Source: Actinomycetes bacterium
GTDB taxonomy: Bacteria > Actinomycetota > Acidimicrobiia > Acidimicrobiales > RAAP-2
Direction: 5' to 3'
DNA length: 24,851 nt
Assembly: GCA_021841725.1 (NCBI GenBank)
Contig: JAKCEC010000003.1
Coordinates: 1-24,851, forward strand
Part shown: positions 1-7,814 of the stretch, one piece after another
Layout of the letters: each line of letters begins with the position of its first letter
Position numbering within the stretch: position 1 is the stretch's first letter
Notes under the pieces: model-generated
Databases searched by the model: none
Told to the model about the DNA's origin: nothing
What the model saw: only the letters and a program-made list of their open reading frames with translations
Position numbers and translations under genes: made by a program

Positions 1-924
1 CGACCCGTCGCGGTGCATCCGGTGATACATCGCCAGGGAGACCACGTCGCGCGGCGCGAGGTCGCCGCGCGGGTGGACGTCGCGCATCACGCGCACGCCG
101 TCCTCGTCGACGATCCGCGCTCCGGCGCCGCGAAGCGCTTCGGTGATCAGCGGGGACTGACCCCGTCGACCCGCCAGGTAGAGGACCGTGGGGTGAAACT
201 GGACGAACTCGAGGTCGGACACTTCGACCCCCGCCCGGACCGCCATGGCGAGACCGTCCCCGGTCACGTCGACGGGATTTGTGCAGGTCGCGTACGCCTG
301 TGCGAACCCTCCCGTGGCCAACACCACGGCCCGAGCGGTGACGACACCACCCGCGAGGGTCCCGTCGTGAGATACGGTGGCGACGTTCACGCCGACCACC
401 CGACCGTCGGGAGCCTGGACGAGGTTGACGCCGACGGTGTGTTCGCGCACGTCGATGCGTGACTCGCGCACGGCGGTCCCCAGTGCGCGATGAACCTCGG
501 CGCCAATCGCGTCACCCCCCGCGTGCACGATGCGCGGGTGGGAGTGTCCCCCTTCGAGGGACAAGTCTCCCGTGTCAAAACGCGCGCCCAGGGCCGCGAG
601 GTATCTGACCACGTCGGGCGCCGCGCCGACCAGTTCTCGAACGACCGAGGTCCGCGAGAGACCCGCGCCCGCGGCCAGCGTGTCACTGACGTGAGCGTCG
701 TGGGTGTCGCCGGGGGCCCCCACCGCGGCCATCCCCCCCTGGGCGTAGAGGGTGCACCCGCTGGTGAGATCAGACTTGCACACCAGGGTTACCCGATGTC
801 CGGACCGGGCGCTCTCGAGTGCGGCGGTGAGGCCCGCCGCGCCGGCGCCGATGACGACGACGTCGGTGTCCGCGCTCCACGAGACGGCAGGCGACGACAC
901 GGCACGTACGCTGACGGAGGTCAT
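1..924 (-). CDS. nadB: L-aspartate oxidase NadB, N-terminal part (cut by window edge)
   Basis: This FAD enzyme oxidises L-aspartate to iminoaspartate, the first step of de novo NAD synthesis, and passes it to quinolinate synthase. The 308 codons visible show the N-terminal dinucleotide-binding motif [11 protein letters not shown] (about residues 22-32). The family signature AQGGMAAV lies near residue 70; the usual GST before it reads GCT here. The flavoprotein substrate-site region follows as QFHPT and then [12 protein letters not shown]. The protein has no stop before base 1, so roughly the last 200 residues of a typical 500-550 aa NadB, including the helical C-terminal domain, lie outside the window. 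The ATG at 924 overlaps the nadA stop in an ATGA arrangement, so translation is probably coupled to nadA and controlled by the same promoter. Fumarate reductase/succinate dehydrogenase flavoproteins are related, but the nadA partner makes NadB the clear choice. Confidence 0.95.
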   Translation of the reverse strand, partial: MTSVSVRAVSSPAVSWSADTDVVVIGAGAAGLTAALESARSGHRVTLVCKSDLTSGCTLYAQGGMAAVGAPGDTHDAHVSDTLAAGAGLSRTSVVRELVGAAPDVVRYLAALGARFDTGDLSLEGGHSHPRIVHAGGDAIGAEVHRALGTAVRESRIDVREHTVGVNLVQAPDGRVVGVNVATVSHDGTLAGGVVTARAVVLATGGFAQAYATCTNPVDVTGDGLAMAVRAGVEVSDLEFVQFHPTVLYLAGRRGQSPLITEALRGAGARIVDEDGVRVMRDVHPRGDLAPRDVVSLAMYHRMHRDGS

Positions 925-1910
925 TCTCCGCCCACCGACGAGGGTCCGACGGCGATCATCGCCTCGACGGCTCGGCGGGCCCTCCGGGCGACCTCGGGAT
1001 CGACGTGGACCTCCGTCGTCGCGTCACGCAGGCACCGCAGGAGGGTCTCGCGCGTCGTCATCTTCATGTAGGAGCATTCGGCCTGGGGATTAACGGGTTC
1101 CCACGTCACGCGGGGGTTGGCGCGGCGCAGTTGGTGCAGCATCCCGGTTTCGGTGGCCACCAGGACCGACGTCGCCTGCGTCGTGCGGGCCCGCGCCAGC
1201 ATGCCGCCGGTCGACAGCACGTGCGTACGCTCATCGGGAAGGTCCGACGTTCCACTGAGCCACATCGTCGAGGTCGAACAGCCGCACTCGGGATGGATGA
1301 ACAGCTCCGCGTCGGGCGACTCGACCATCTTGTCACGGAGCCGCTGGGGCGAGATGTCAGCGTGCACGTGACATTCGCCCATCCAGAGGTGCATGTTGGT
1401 GCGACCCGTGCTGCGCTGGACGTGCGCCCCCAGGAACTGATCGGGCAGGAACAGGACCTCTCGCTCCCGGGGCACGGCGTTCACGATGTCGACCGCGTTA
1501 GCCGACGTGCAACACACGTCCGACTCGGCCTTGACCGCCGCACTCGTATTCACGTAGGAGACCACCACGGCACCCGGGTGCTCGTCCTTCCACGAACGAA
1601 GCTGGTCGAGGTCGATGCTGTCGGCGAGCGAGCACCCCGCTCGGGGATCGGGGAGGAGGACCGTCTTCTCCGGCGACAGGATCTTCGCCGTCTCGGCCAT
1701 GAAGTACACGCCGGCGAAGACGATGACGGCGTGGTCGGCGCGCGCGGCAATCCGTGACAAGCCGAGGGAGTCGCCGACGTGGTCGGCGACGTCTTGGATC
1801 TCGGGTCGCTGATAATTGTGCGCCAGGATCACCGCGTCGCGCTCGTGGGCCAGTCGGCGGATCTCCTGGGACCACGCGAGGTCGCGTTCGTCTGGTGTTG
1901 TCGTCGTCAT
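921..1910 (-). CDS. nadA: quinolinate synthase NadA
   Basis: NadA condenses iminoaspartate with dihydroxyacetone phosphate to form quinolinate, using an oxygen-sensitive [4Fe-4S] cluster. The 329 aa protein begins [13 protein letters not shown]. It shows the family motif ILAHNYQ near the N-terminus, then [19 protein letters not shown] and [13 protein letters not shown]. Conserved cysteine regions [16 protein letters not shown] and [11 protein letters not shown] carry the likely three cluster ligands. A longer reading frame reaches back to 2075, but its extra 55 residues look unlike the family and would cover the promoter and the divergent gene's start. The ATG at 1910, with a modest AGAGGG upstream, is therefore preferred. 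The gene is first in a nadA-nadB operon, and the divergent nrtR suggests repression through the inverted repeats at 2003-2023. Confidence 0.96.
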   Translation of the reverse strand: MTTTTPDERDLAWSQEIRRLAHERDAVILAHNYQRPEIQDVADHVGDSLGLSRIAARADHAVIVFAGVYFMAETAKILSPEKTVLLPDPRAGCSLADSIDLDQLRSWKDEHPGAVVVSYVNTSAAVKAESDVCCTSANAVDIVNAVPREREVLFLPDQFLGAHVQRSTGRTNMHLWMGECHVHADISPQRLRDKMVESPDAELFIHPECGCSTSTMWLSGTSDLPDERTHVLSTGGMLARARTTQATSVLVATETGMLHQLRRANPRVTWEPVNPQAECSYMKMTTRETLLRCLRDATTEVHVDPEVARRARRAVEAMIAVGPSSVGGE

Positions 1911-2002
1911 CGGCGCCCTCTCACTGGGGATGCTCACGAGGAGGGCGCCTCGACGCCGCCCACTTCGAAACCACCAGTTCTCGCCTACGAGACGAAAACC
2001 TT

Positions 2003-2023
2003 GGTAGCACGATACCCTGTGCT
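2003..2023. promoter_or_regulatory. candidate NrtR operator (overlapping inverted repeats)
   Basis: Two interleaved inverted repeats are visible: GGTA-N6-TACC at 2003-2016 and AGCAC-N8-GTGCT at 2006-2023. They cover the -10 element of the proposed nadA promoter and abut the GTG start proposed for nrtR at 2024. A repressor bound here could block nadA and also affect its own gene. NrtR proteins are known to regulate adjacent NAD genes through palindromes. The exact motif used by this lineage is not something I can verify, and a second short repeat, TCTCG-N4-CGAGA at 1979-1992, is an alternative. Confidence 0.4.
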
Positions 2024-2038
2024 GTGCGGTCGAGTCAA
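2009..2038 (-). promoter_or_regulatory. candidate sigma70-type promoter of nadA-nadB
   Basis: On the minus strand TTGACT (plus-strand 2033-2038) is followed after 18 bases by TATCGT (plus-strand 2009-2014). This resembles the -35/-10 consensus. It lies about 100 bases upstream of the nadA ATG at 1910, in the nadA-nrtR intergenic space. The fit is judged by eye; no transcription start is known. Confidence 0.55.
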
Positions 2039-2836
2039 CACGAGCCGGATCTCCCCCCCGACCGGGCCGGTTCACGCGCGGAGCGTCTCTTCGCCCACGA
2101 GGTACTGGCGGTCGTATTCCGGGTCAGGGGCCGCGCGCTCCATGTCCTACTGTGGCAGCGAGCGATGGCGCCCTCCGCCGGTCACTGGTCACTGCCGGGA
2201 GGACCTCTCGAGGAGTCAGAACTTCTCGGTTCGTCGCTCAGTCGACACCTGGCGCACAAAGTGGAGTTGAAGGAGATCGGATTCCTCGAACAACTCGAGA
2301 CCCGATCCGACGTCACTCGGGACCCCCGGGGGCGCGTTCTGGCGACCGCGTATCTCGCCCTCGTCTCGAGCGAGTACGACCCGACCGTGCCCGGGGATAC
2401 GAAATGGTGCGACGTCGAAGACCTACCCGACCTCGCCTTCGACCATCGGTCCATCATCGAGTCGGCTCGCGAGCGGCTCAGGGCCAAATTGACCTACACC
2501 AACGTCGCCTTCGCACTAGCGCCGAAAACTTTCACGGTCGCCACGTTGAAATCGATCTACGAGGCGTGTTTAGGGCACTCGGTGTCGGCCACCAACCTCC
2601 AACGGGTGTTGATTCGCCGGGGCACCATCGAGTCGACCAACGGCGTCGTAGCCTCTTCCTCATTGGGCGGTCGTCCCGCGACGCTGTATCGCTTCACTCA
2701 CCATCACTTGAGGGTCACCGACCCTTTCGCGATTTTTCGTCCCCCCCACGGCGCCCCGAGCGAGAATCTCGCCCCCTCCGGTTCGCCGTCTCGGGTCGCA
2801 CCTTCAACTGCCGTGCGCGGACGCGCCCATCGATAA
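2024..2836 (+). CDS. nrtR: NrtR, Nudix-related transcriptional regulator of NAD synthesis
   Basis: NrtR-type repressors combine an N-terminal Nudix-like domain that senses ADP-ribose with a C-terminal winged-helix DNA-binding domain. The protein has about 270 residues. The Nudix-like domain starts at [11 protein letters not shown] and contains [12 protein letters not shown]. In the Nudix box the G-x5-E start and the Arg are kept, but the catalytic REUxEE stretch reads RHLAHK, so hydrolase activity is unlikely. This fits a sensor role. The C-terminal half, from [10 protein letters not shown] through [10 protein letters not shown] to [10 protein letters not shown], matches the winged-helix part of the family. 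The GTG at 2024 is chosen because family similarity begins shortly after it; there is no obvious ribosome site, so a leaderless start is possible. The extreme C-terminal ~35 residues are rich in Pro, Ser and Arg and look unstructured. It diverges from nadA. Confidence 0.88.
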   Translation: MRSSQHEPDLPPDRAGSRAERLFAHEVLAVVFRVRGRALHVLLWQRAMAPSAGHWSLPGGPLEESELLGSSLSRHLAHKVELKEIGFLEQLETRSDVTRDPRGRVLATAYLALVSSEYDPTVPGDTKWCDVEDLPDLAFDHRSIIESARERLRAKLTYTNVAFALAPKTFTVATLKSIYEACLGHSVSATNLQRVLIRRGTIESTNGVVASSSLGGRPATLYRFTHHHLRVTDPFAIFRPPHGAPSENLAPSGSPSRVAPSTAVRGRAHR

Positions 2837-2848
2837 CTCGAAGTGCGG

Positions 2849-2867
2849 ACCGTCGGTGCCCGACGGT
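2849..2867. terminator. hairpin between convergent nrtR and P-type ATPase
   Basis: ACCGTCGG-TGC-CCGACGGT is a perfect 8-bp stem with a 3-base loop. It starts 12 bases after the nrtR stop and lies 54 bases past the ATPase stop. No T-tract follows on either strand, so termination is inferred from its position and strength. Confidence 0.55.
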
Positions 2868-2920
2868 GAACGGTCGTTGGACGAAGGTGTTGACCCCGCC
2901 ACGAGGCACGCGATTCGCCC

Positions 2921-5287
2921 TCAACCCCGCGGACCGACGAAGTGAAGGATCCAGCCCTTGAGGACGTCGACGACGAACACGTACGCCGCGACGGTACCGA
3001 GCACCGCACCGAGGGGGGCGATTCCGACGGCGCTCATCATCACGCCCCGCGACGCGAGTGCCAGCACCACCAGCACGTCGACGCCGCTACTCAGGGCCAG
3101 CCAACGACTCGGCCGCGAATGCCAGAAGTGCTCGCGCTCGCGGACCAGGAAGATGGTGGCCTGACCGGAGATGACGAGCCACACGAAGATCACGGTCTGC
3201 ATGCGCGCGACGTCCAGGTGGAGCGCCCCGGTGCCGAACCACCAGAGTCCGAAGGAGAGCAGAACCAGGGGCACGGCGAGTCCCGTGGCCAGCACCACCA
3301 ATGACGCCACCCGCCACTTCTGTGGCAACTGGGGCGCGCGCACGCGGTCGGTCGCGAGTGACATGGTGGGGAAGTCGTTGGCGAGGAGCAGTAGAACCAC
3401 CAGGGTGGGTGTGGTCACGAAGCGGCCGAAGACCACGAAGCCGACGCCGAGGAAGAGGGCGACCTGAAGCGTCTTGATGATCTTGTTGAGCGTGTAGGTG
3501 AGCATGCGCTGGTGGATCCGTCGGCTCACCTCGATCCCCGCCACCAGGTCTTCGAGCCCCGGGGTGGTCAAGACCAGGCTGGCCGCGGACTTCGCCACGT
3601 CCGTCGCGCTCGAGACCGCCACGCCGACTTCCGCCGTACGCAGCGCGGGCGCGTCGTTGACCCCGTCGCCGGTCATCCCCACCACGATCGACTCGCGTTG
3701 CAAACGCGCGACGAGGCGCATTTTGTCCTCGGGCAGGACCTCGGCGTAGAGGTCGCGCCACCCGTCGCGATCCCACGGGCGAACCTCCCGGGCGGCGCGA
3801 GTGGGGGGTACGTCGACGTCGTCGGTCCTCAGTTCGTCCGCCCGTGCCGACCGGGGCCCGATCCCCACGCGGGTGGCGATCGCCGCGGCCGTGGCCAGTC
3901 CGTCGCCCGTGAGCATCACCACCTGGATTCCCAGATTCCTCAACTCCGCGACGAGGTGCGCCGCGTCCTCGCGGGGCGGGTCCGCCAAGGCGACCAGTCC
4001 GACCATCTGCGGTGTCGCGTCGGGTGCGCCCTGGGCGACCCCGAGCACCCGGGCCCCCGTCGCCGCCAATTCCTCCACGCTGCGTCGCAACGCATCCTCG
4101 TCGGCTCCCGCCATCTGCCCCACCACCTGCGGCGCCCCCTTCACGGCGCGTAGCGGCCCCCCCGGGGTGTCGAGCAGGGCCTCGGATCGCTTCGTGGCCG
4201 GCTCGAAGGGTACGAAACTCCGGGTCACTCCGAGGGGCGCGAGGCGTCGCGCCGCACAGGCCGCCAGGATGGCGAGGTCGAGGGGGTCCTGGGTGGCCGC
4301 GTCACTCGCCGCGGCACTCACTCGCAGCAGCTGATCCTCGTCGAAGGGCTCGAGGGCCCGGAGCGCTTCCACGGCCAGCTGGTTCTGGGTCAGGGTCCCG
4401 GTCTTGTCGGTGCACAAGACCTCCATGCTGGCGGCCTCCTCGATGGCGGCGAGTCGCGTCACCAACACGTGGTGCTCGGACAATTCCTTGCTCCCGAGGG
4501 CGGTGGCCAGGGTGAAGGTGGCGGGGAGGGCCACCGGTATCGACGCAATCACCACGATGAGCACGAAGGGGATGAGTTGACGAAGTGGCGTGTGACGAAT
4601 CAGCCCGTCCGCGACGACGACGGCCACGATCGCCAGGGCGAAGCCCATGAGCGCGCGCACGATGCCGAAGATCAATCGCTCCATGTTGCCGGGCGCGTGG
4701 GCCGAACTGAGTAACTCCGCGGTTCGCCCGTAGAAGGTCGACGTTCCCACCGCGACGACGACGCCACTGGCCTCACCCCGGAGCACCACGGACCCGGAGT
4801 AGCCGGGGTCGCCGGGCCCCGCCCCCACCGACTGGGACTCGCCGGTCAGCGCGGACTGGTCCATCTGCACGGAGCCCTCGCTCAGGCGCAGGTCCGCTGG
4901 GACGAGGTCCCCCGGGCGCACGTGTACCAAATCGCCCACGACCAGGTCACTCGCCGACACCAGCGTCCAGCGACCGTCGCGCGCGGCCCGGGCGTTCACG
5001 TTCAGTCGCTGGCGCAGAAGGTCGACGGCCGCGTGGGCGCGTCGCTCTTGACTGGCCGACAGCAGCGAATTGAAGACGAGGAGAACGGTGAATATCCCCG
5101 CCTGGACAAAGTCGGACAGGAACACTTCGAGAACGATGGTCACCTCGAGGAGCCACGGCACCGGGGCCCAGAATTTGGCGGCGACCACCGCCAGCCAGTG
5201 AGTTCGGACCTCGGGAATCGCGTTAGGGCCGTCGACTGACAGCCTCCGAGCGGCCTCGGCACTGGACAGTCCGCCGAGAGCTGTCAC
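2921..5287 (-). CDS. P-type ATPase, proton-pump-like (type IIIA)
   Basis: This membrane pump uses ATP through a phospho-aspartate intermediate and most probably exports H+. In the 788 aa form it shows the actuator TGES at about 148-151, membrane helix 4 PVALP at 251-255, the phosphorylation motif DKTGTLT starting at Asp294, the nucleotide-binding KGAP, and the hinge TGDGVNDAP at 539-547. The stretch from SIPVALPATF to AIEEAASMEVL resembles plasma-membrane H+-ATPases. Helix 6 has LLLANDFPTM, whose Asp (about 638) aligns with the proton-binding Asp of the plant enzyme. Soft-metal CxxC sites and N-terminal metal-binding domains are absent. Several starts are open: GTG at 5287 is chosen because family similarity begins at VTALGGLSSAEAARRL, but the ribosome site is poor. 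Mg2+ or K+ pumping cannot be excluded. Confidence 0.88.
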   Translation of the reverse strand: MTALGGLSSAEAARRLSVDGPNAIPEVRTHWLAVVAAKFWAPVPWLLEVTIVLEVFLSDFVQAGIFTVLLVFNSLLSASQERRAHAAVDLLRQRLNVNARAARDGRWTLVSASDLVVGDLVHVRPGDLVPADLRLSEGSVQMDQSALTGESQSVGAGPGDPGYSGSVVLRGEASGVVVAVGTSTFYGRTAELLSSAHAPGNMERLIFGIVRALMGFALAIVAVVVADGLIRHTPLRQLIPFVLIVVIASIPVALPATFTLATALGSKELSEHHVLVTRLAAIEEAASMEVLCTDKTGTLTQNQLAVEALRALEPFDEDQLLRVSAAASDAATQDPLDLAILAACAARRLAPLGVTRSFVPFEPATKRSEALLDTPGGPLRAVKGAPQVVGQMAGADEDALRRSVEELAATGARVLGVAQGAPDATPQMVGLVALADPPREDAAHLVAELRNLGIQVVMLTGDGLATAAAIATRVGIGPRSARADELRTDDVDVPPTRAAREVRPWDRDGWRDLYAEVLPEDKMRLVARLQRESIVVGMTGDGVNDAPALRTAEVGVAVSSATDVAKSAASLVLTTPGLEDLVAGIEVSRRIHQRMLTYTLNKIIKTLQVALFLGVGFVVFGRFVTTPTLVVLLLLANDFPTMSLATDRVRAPQLPQKWRVASLVVLATGLAVPLVLLSFGLWWFGTGALHLDVARMQTVIFVWLVISGQATIFLVREREHFWHSRPSRWLALSSGVDVLVVLALASRGVMMSAVGIAPLGAVLGTVAAYVFVVDVLKGWILHFVGPRG

Positions 5288-5557
5288 GACGCGACGACCC
5301 CGACCACCCGTCGCTCCCTCACCCCGTGAAACGCCCTGACCCCTCCGCGACGCGCCGGCGTCACCCGGACGATGCCACTCGAACTGGGTTCCCACCCTCG
5401 TCGAACGCTGGCGAACATTTGGCGCACATCCCCTCGCACTGGGCCTCGCGCCGCAACGGCGCGTAGAAGCGACCTCCGTAGCCACCCTAGCGAGGCGACG
5501 AGGCGTCGACCAGTGCCGTGAACCCGATGAATCGCCGAGGCACGAAAGTTGGCCACC

Positions 5558-5571
5558 GCCTCGGCCGAGGC
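5558..5571. repeat. 14-bp perfect palindrome
   Basis: GCCTCGGCCGAGGC reads identically on both strands. It lies about 270 bases upstream of the P-type ATPase start, in otherwise unassigned DNA. It could be an operator or simply chance in GC-rich sequence. Confidence 0.35.
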
Positions 5572-5721
5572 AACGTCGCAGTCCCTCCCCGGGCCCGTGG
5601 CGGCGACGGAGTCTTCGCGGGCGACCACCAAGGGCCCGCGTGACACTCCGCGACGGGGACCGCCCGCGAGACGTCGGTCAATCGTGTCGTGAACGCCACC
5701 GACGAACGCCGGGGATCAGCG

Positions 5722-5735
5722 CACCGTTACCGGTG
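5722..5735 (-). terminator. weak hairpin downstream of aminotransferase
   Basis: CACCG-TTAC-CGGTG forms a 5-bp stem with a 4-base loop, 64 bases beyond the aminotransferase stop. It has no T-tract, so a terminator role is only possible. Confidence 0.25.
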
Positions 5736-5799
5736 ACGACGCGTCCGGCGAGGTCGTTCGCGTGACTCCACGGGGCGACGCTCACGGACCCCGGGGCCG

Positions 5800-6978
5800 T
5801 CAGCGGCGAAGTCCCCCGACGAATTCTCCGAGGCGACGAAGGCCCTCGCGCAGCTCATCGCGCGACGCCGTGTACGAAAGCCGCACGTAGCGATGTCCGT
5901 CGCGCGCGCCGAAGTCCTTGCCCGGCGTCAAGGCGACGTGGGCCTCGTCGAGCGCTCGTTCGCAAAAATCCCACGAATCCAGACCCGTCTCGCTGACGTC
6001 GAAGTACACGTAGAAGGCACCGTCGGGGGCCACGGGCACCGAGAGTCCCACGTGGGCCAGTTCTTCGAGCACCATCGCACGTCGGGAGAGCAGTTCCTCG
6101 CGTCGCTCCTCGCACACCGCGAGGGACGCCTCGTCGAAACAGGCCAGGGCCGCGTGTTGCGCGGGGGTCGACGCGCACAAGAAGTAGTTCATCGCTAATC
6201 GCTCGACGGCCGAGACGAGGTCCGCGGGAACCACGCACCAGCCCAGGCGCCACCCGGTCATGGCGAAGTACTTGGAGAAACTGTTGATCACGATGGCGTC
6301 CGGGTCGACGCTCAAGACGCTGCGGGGCGAGCGCCCCTGGTCGTCGTGATCGGCGAGGTTCAAGTAGATCTCGTCCACGATGCGCCACGCGCCACGGTCG
6401 CGCGCGAACTCGCATATCTGCGCCAACTCGTCGTAGGGAATCGACGTTCCCGTCGGATTAGCGGGTGACGCCATCATGACCGCCCGCGTCGCGGCGGTCG
6501 CCGCGTCGCGCACCAGTGAGTGAGTGAGTTGGAAACGGGTCGCCGCGGACGTCGCCACCGAGACCACTGCCCCACCGCAGGATTCGACGAGTTGGCGGTT
6601 ACACGGGTAGGAGGGATCGGCCATCACCACCTCGCTCCCCGGGTCGACGGTCGCCGCCACGGACAGCAACAGCGCGGCCGAGGCGCCGGACGTGACGGCG
6701 ATTCGTGCCGGTTCGACGATCACGCCGTGACGGTCACGGTAGAAATCGGAAATCGCCTGACGAAGTTCCCAGAGTCCCAGGGCGGAGGTGTAGGCGAGGG
6801 GTCGTCCGTCCATGACGTCGACCATCGCCGCGCGCACCGCGGGCGGCGCGCCGAAATCGGGCTCGCCCAGACAGAGTCGGACCACGTGATCACCCCGATC
6901 TTCGATAGCCGCGGCGCGGTCACCGAAGTCCATCGCGTAGAACGGTTCGATCTGGCGCGCGCGTTGGGACAACTCCAC
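5800..6978 (-). CDS. PLP-dependent class I aminotransferase
   Basis: This enzyme transfers an amino group between an amino acid and a 2-oxo acid, using pyridoxal phosphate. The 392 aa protein is of normal fold-type I length. It shows LCLGEPDF near the N-terminus, TSGASAAL, ADPSYP, the cofactor-contacting SPANPTG, and VDEIY with its Asp at about 202. The Schiff-base lysine is Lys236 in SFSKYFAMTGWRLGW, which also carries a conserved Arg. The start is the GTG at 6978, six bases after a strong GGGAGGT at 6985-6991; an upstream in-frame extension to 7071 lacks this. A TAACCT at 7017-7022 could be its -10. Sequence places it in the aspartate/aromatic/alanine group, but the substrate cannot be read from it. 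No pathway neighbour helps: the adjacent genes are transporters. Confidence 0.92.
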   Translation of the reverse strand: MELSQRARQIEPFYAMDFGDRAAAIEDRGDHVVRLCLGEPDFGAPPAVRAAMVDVMDGRPLAYTSALGLWELRQAISDFYRDRHGVIVEPARIAVTSGASAALLLSVAATVDPGSEVVMADPSYPCNRQLVESCGGAVVSVATSAATRFQLTHSLVRDAATAATRAVMMASPANPTGTSIPYDELAQICEFARDRGAWRIVDEIYLNLADHDDQGRSPRSVLSVDPDAIVINSFSKYFAMTGWRLGWCVVPADLVSAVERLAMNYFLCASTPAQHAALACFDEASLAVCEERREELLSRRAMVLEELAHVGLSVPVAPDGAFYVYFDVSETGLDSWDFCERALDEAHVALTPGKDFGARDGHRYVRLSYTASRDELREGLRRLGEFVGGLRR

Positions 6979-7060
6979 AGCACTACCTCCCACAGGCGTC
7001 ACGGGGACTAGCGCGAAGGTTAACGCACCCTCCACGACGACACCGACGCGAGCCACGGCC

Positions 7061-7657
7061 CTAGTGCGCAAAGATCTCGCGCGCCTCGCGAACGGCGTAG
7101 TACAGAATCACGTACCCGGCCAGCGGGTCCGCCCACCACCACCCGAGCCGGGCGTTGAGGATGAGGCCCGTCAGGACCACGGTCGCCAGCACGCCATCGA
7201 TCATGGTGACGCGGCCCTCCGCCAACAAGACGGCGTTATCCAGGGCTCGCCCCGTCGTCGCCTTGGCGACCGCGAGGGCGTACATCGCCAGCGCCGTCAT
7301 CGCCGTCCACGCGATGCCCAGCGGGCTGTGGTGGGACCGAAAACCTACGAAGAGCACGACGGTGCTCTGCGCGGCCAAGTACAGGGCGAGGGCCACGAAC
7401 GCCGAGCCGATCCAGCGCAGGGCTCGTCGTTGACGACGCTCGTCGACGGCCGCCAATTCCCACAGCACGACCGTCGACGCGCCGATCTCGATCACGCTGT
7501 CCACGGCGAAGCCCACGAGCGCCACGGAACGCGCCGCGAGGGCGGCGCCGGCGAGGACGAACACGCCCACCACGTTCCAGATCAGTGTCGCGTATTCGAG
7601 GCGGCGGCCGCGCCGCAACAGGTGTCCCTCCCGAGGGCGGAGTCGGTCGTGCGGCAC
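7061..7657 (-). CDS. CDF/TMEM163-like cation transporter family membrane protein
   Basis: A 198 aa integral membrane protein with about five to six hydrophobic segments, no signal peptide and no cytoplasmic C-terminal domain. It resembles the membrane domain of cation diffusion facilitators. FAVDSVIE takes the place of the helix-2 metal motif and keeps only the first Asp. EGRVTMIDG takes the place of the helix-5 HxxxD and keeps Asp but not His. NARLGWWWADPLAGY is a conserved segment of this short subfamily. Loss of the His ligands makes Zn2+ export by the usual mechanism uncertain. The start used is GTG at 7657. A TATGCT eight bases upstream of it (plus-strand 7666-7671) could be a -10 for a leaderless mRNA. 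The gene ends 83 bases before the aminotransferase start and may share a transcript with it. Confidence 0.75.
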   Translation of the reverse strand: MPHDRLRPREGHLLRRGRRLEYATLIWNVVGVFVLAGAALAARSVALVGFAVDSVIEIGASTVVLWELAAVDERRQRRALRWIGSAFVALALYLAAQSTVVLFVGFRSHHSPLGIAWTAMTALAMYALAVAKATTGRALDNAVLLAEGRVTMIDGVLATVVLTGLILNARLGWWWADPLAGYVILYYAVREAREIFAH

Positions 7658-7814
7658 CGCACCAGCATAGGAAAATCGCGATCAACGGCCGTGTGAACAC
7701 CGCGTCACCCCACGCTCACGTGGCCGCGGCGTGACGGTGGGCGTAGCGCGCGGGTGGCGAACCCCGTCGACACACCCCGCACGAGGATTACGGCGCCGTT
7801 CGAGACCGCCGGCG

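Larger units (their letters stand above)
5288..5799. other. 512-base stretch without a convincing gene
   Basis: Open frames here, for example on the minus strand at 5284-5646 and 5487-5699, are rich in Arg, Pro and Ala, lack recognisable domains and lack ribosome sites, as expected of chance frames in GC-rich DNA. Two structured spots stand out: a 14-bp perfect palindrome at 5558-5571 and a small hairpin at 5722-5735. The upstream region and promoter of the P-type ATPase should lie in the left part, but I see no clear promoter hexamers. Confidence 0.5.

Noticed and set aside
1911..2075. N-terminal extension of NadA to 2075
   Set aside because: The extra 55 residues have no family similarity and would overlap the promoter and the nrtR start; ATG at 1910 gives the normal protein.
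5284..5646. 120-codon minus-strand open frame upstream of the P-type ATPase
   Set aside because: No ribosome site, no domain, Arg/Val/Ala-rich, and it runs into the ATPase start; probably chance.
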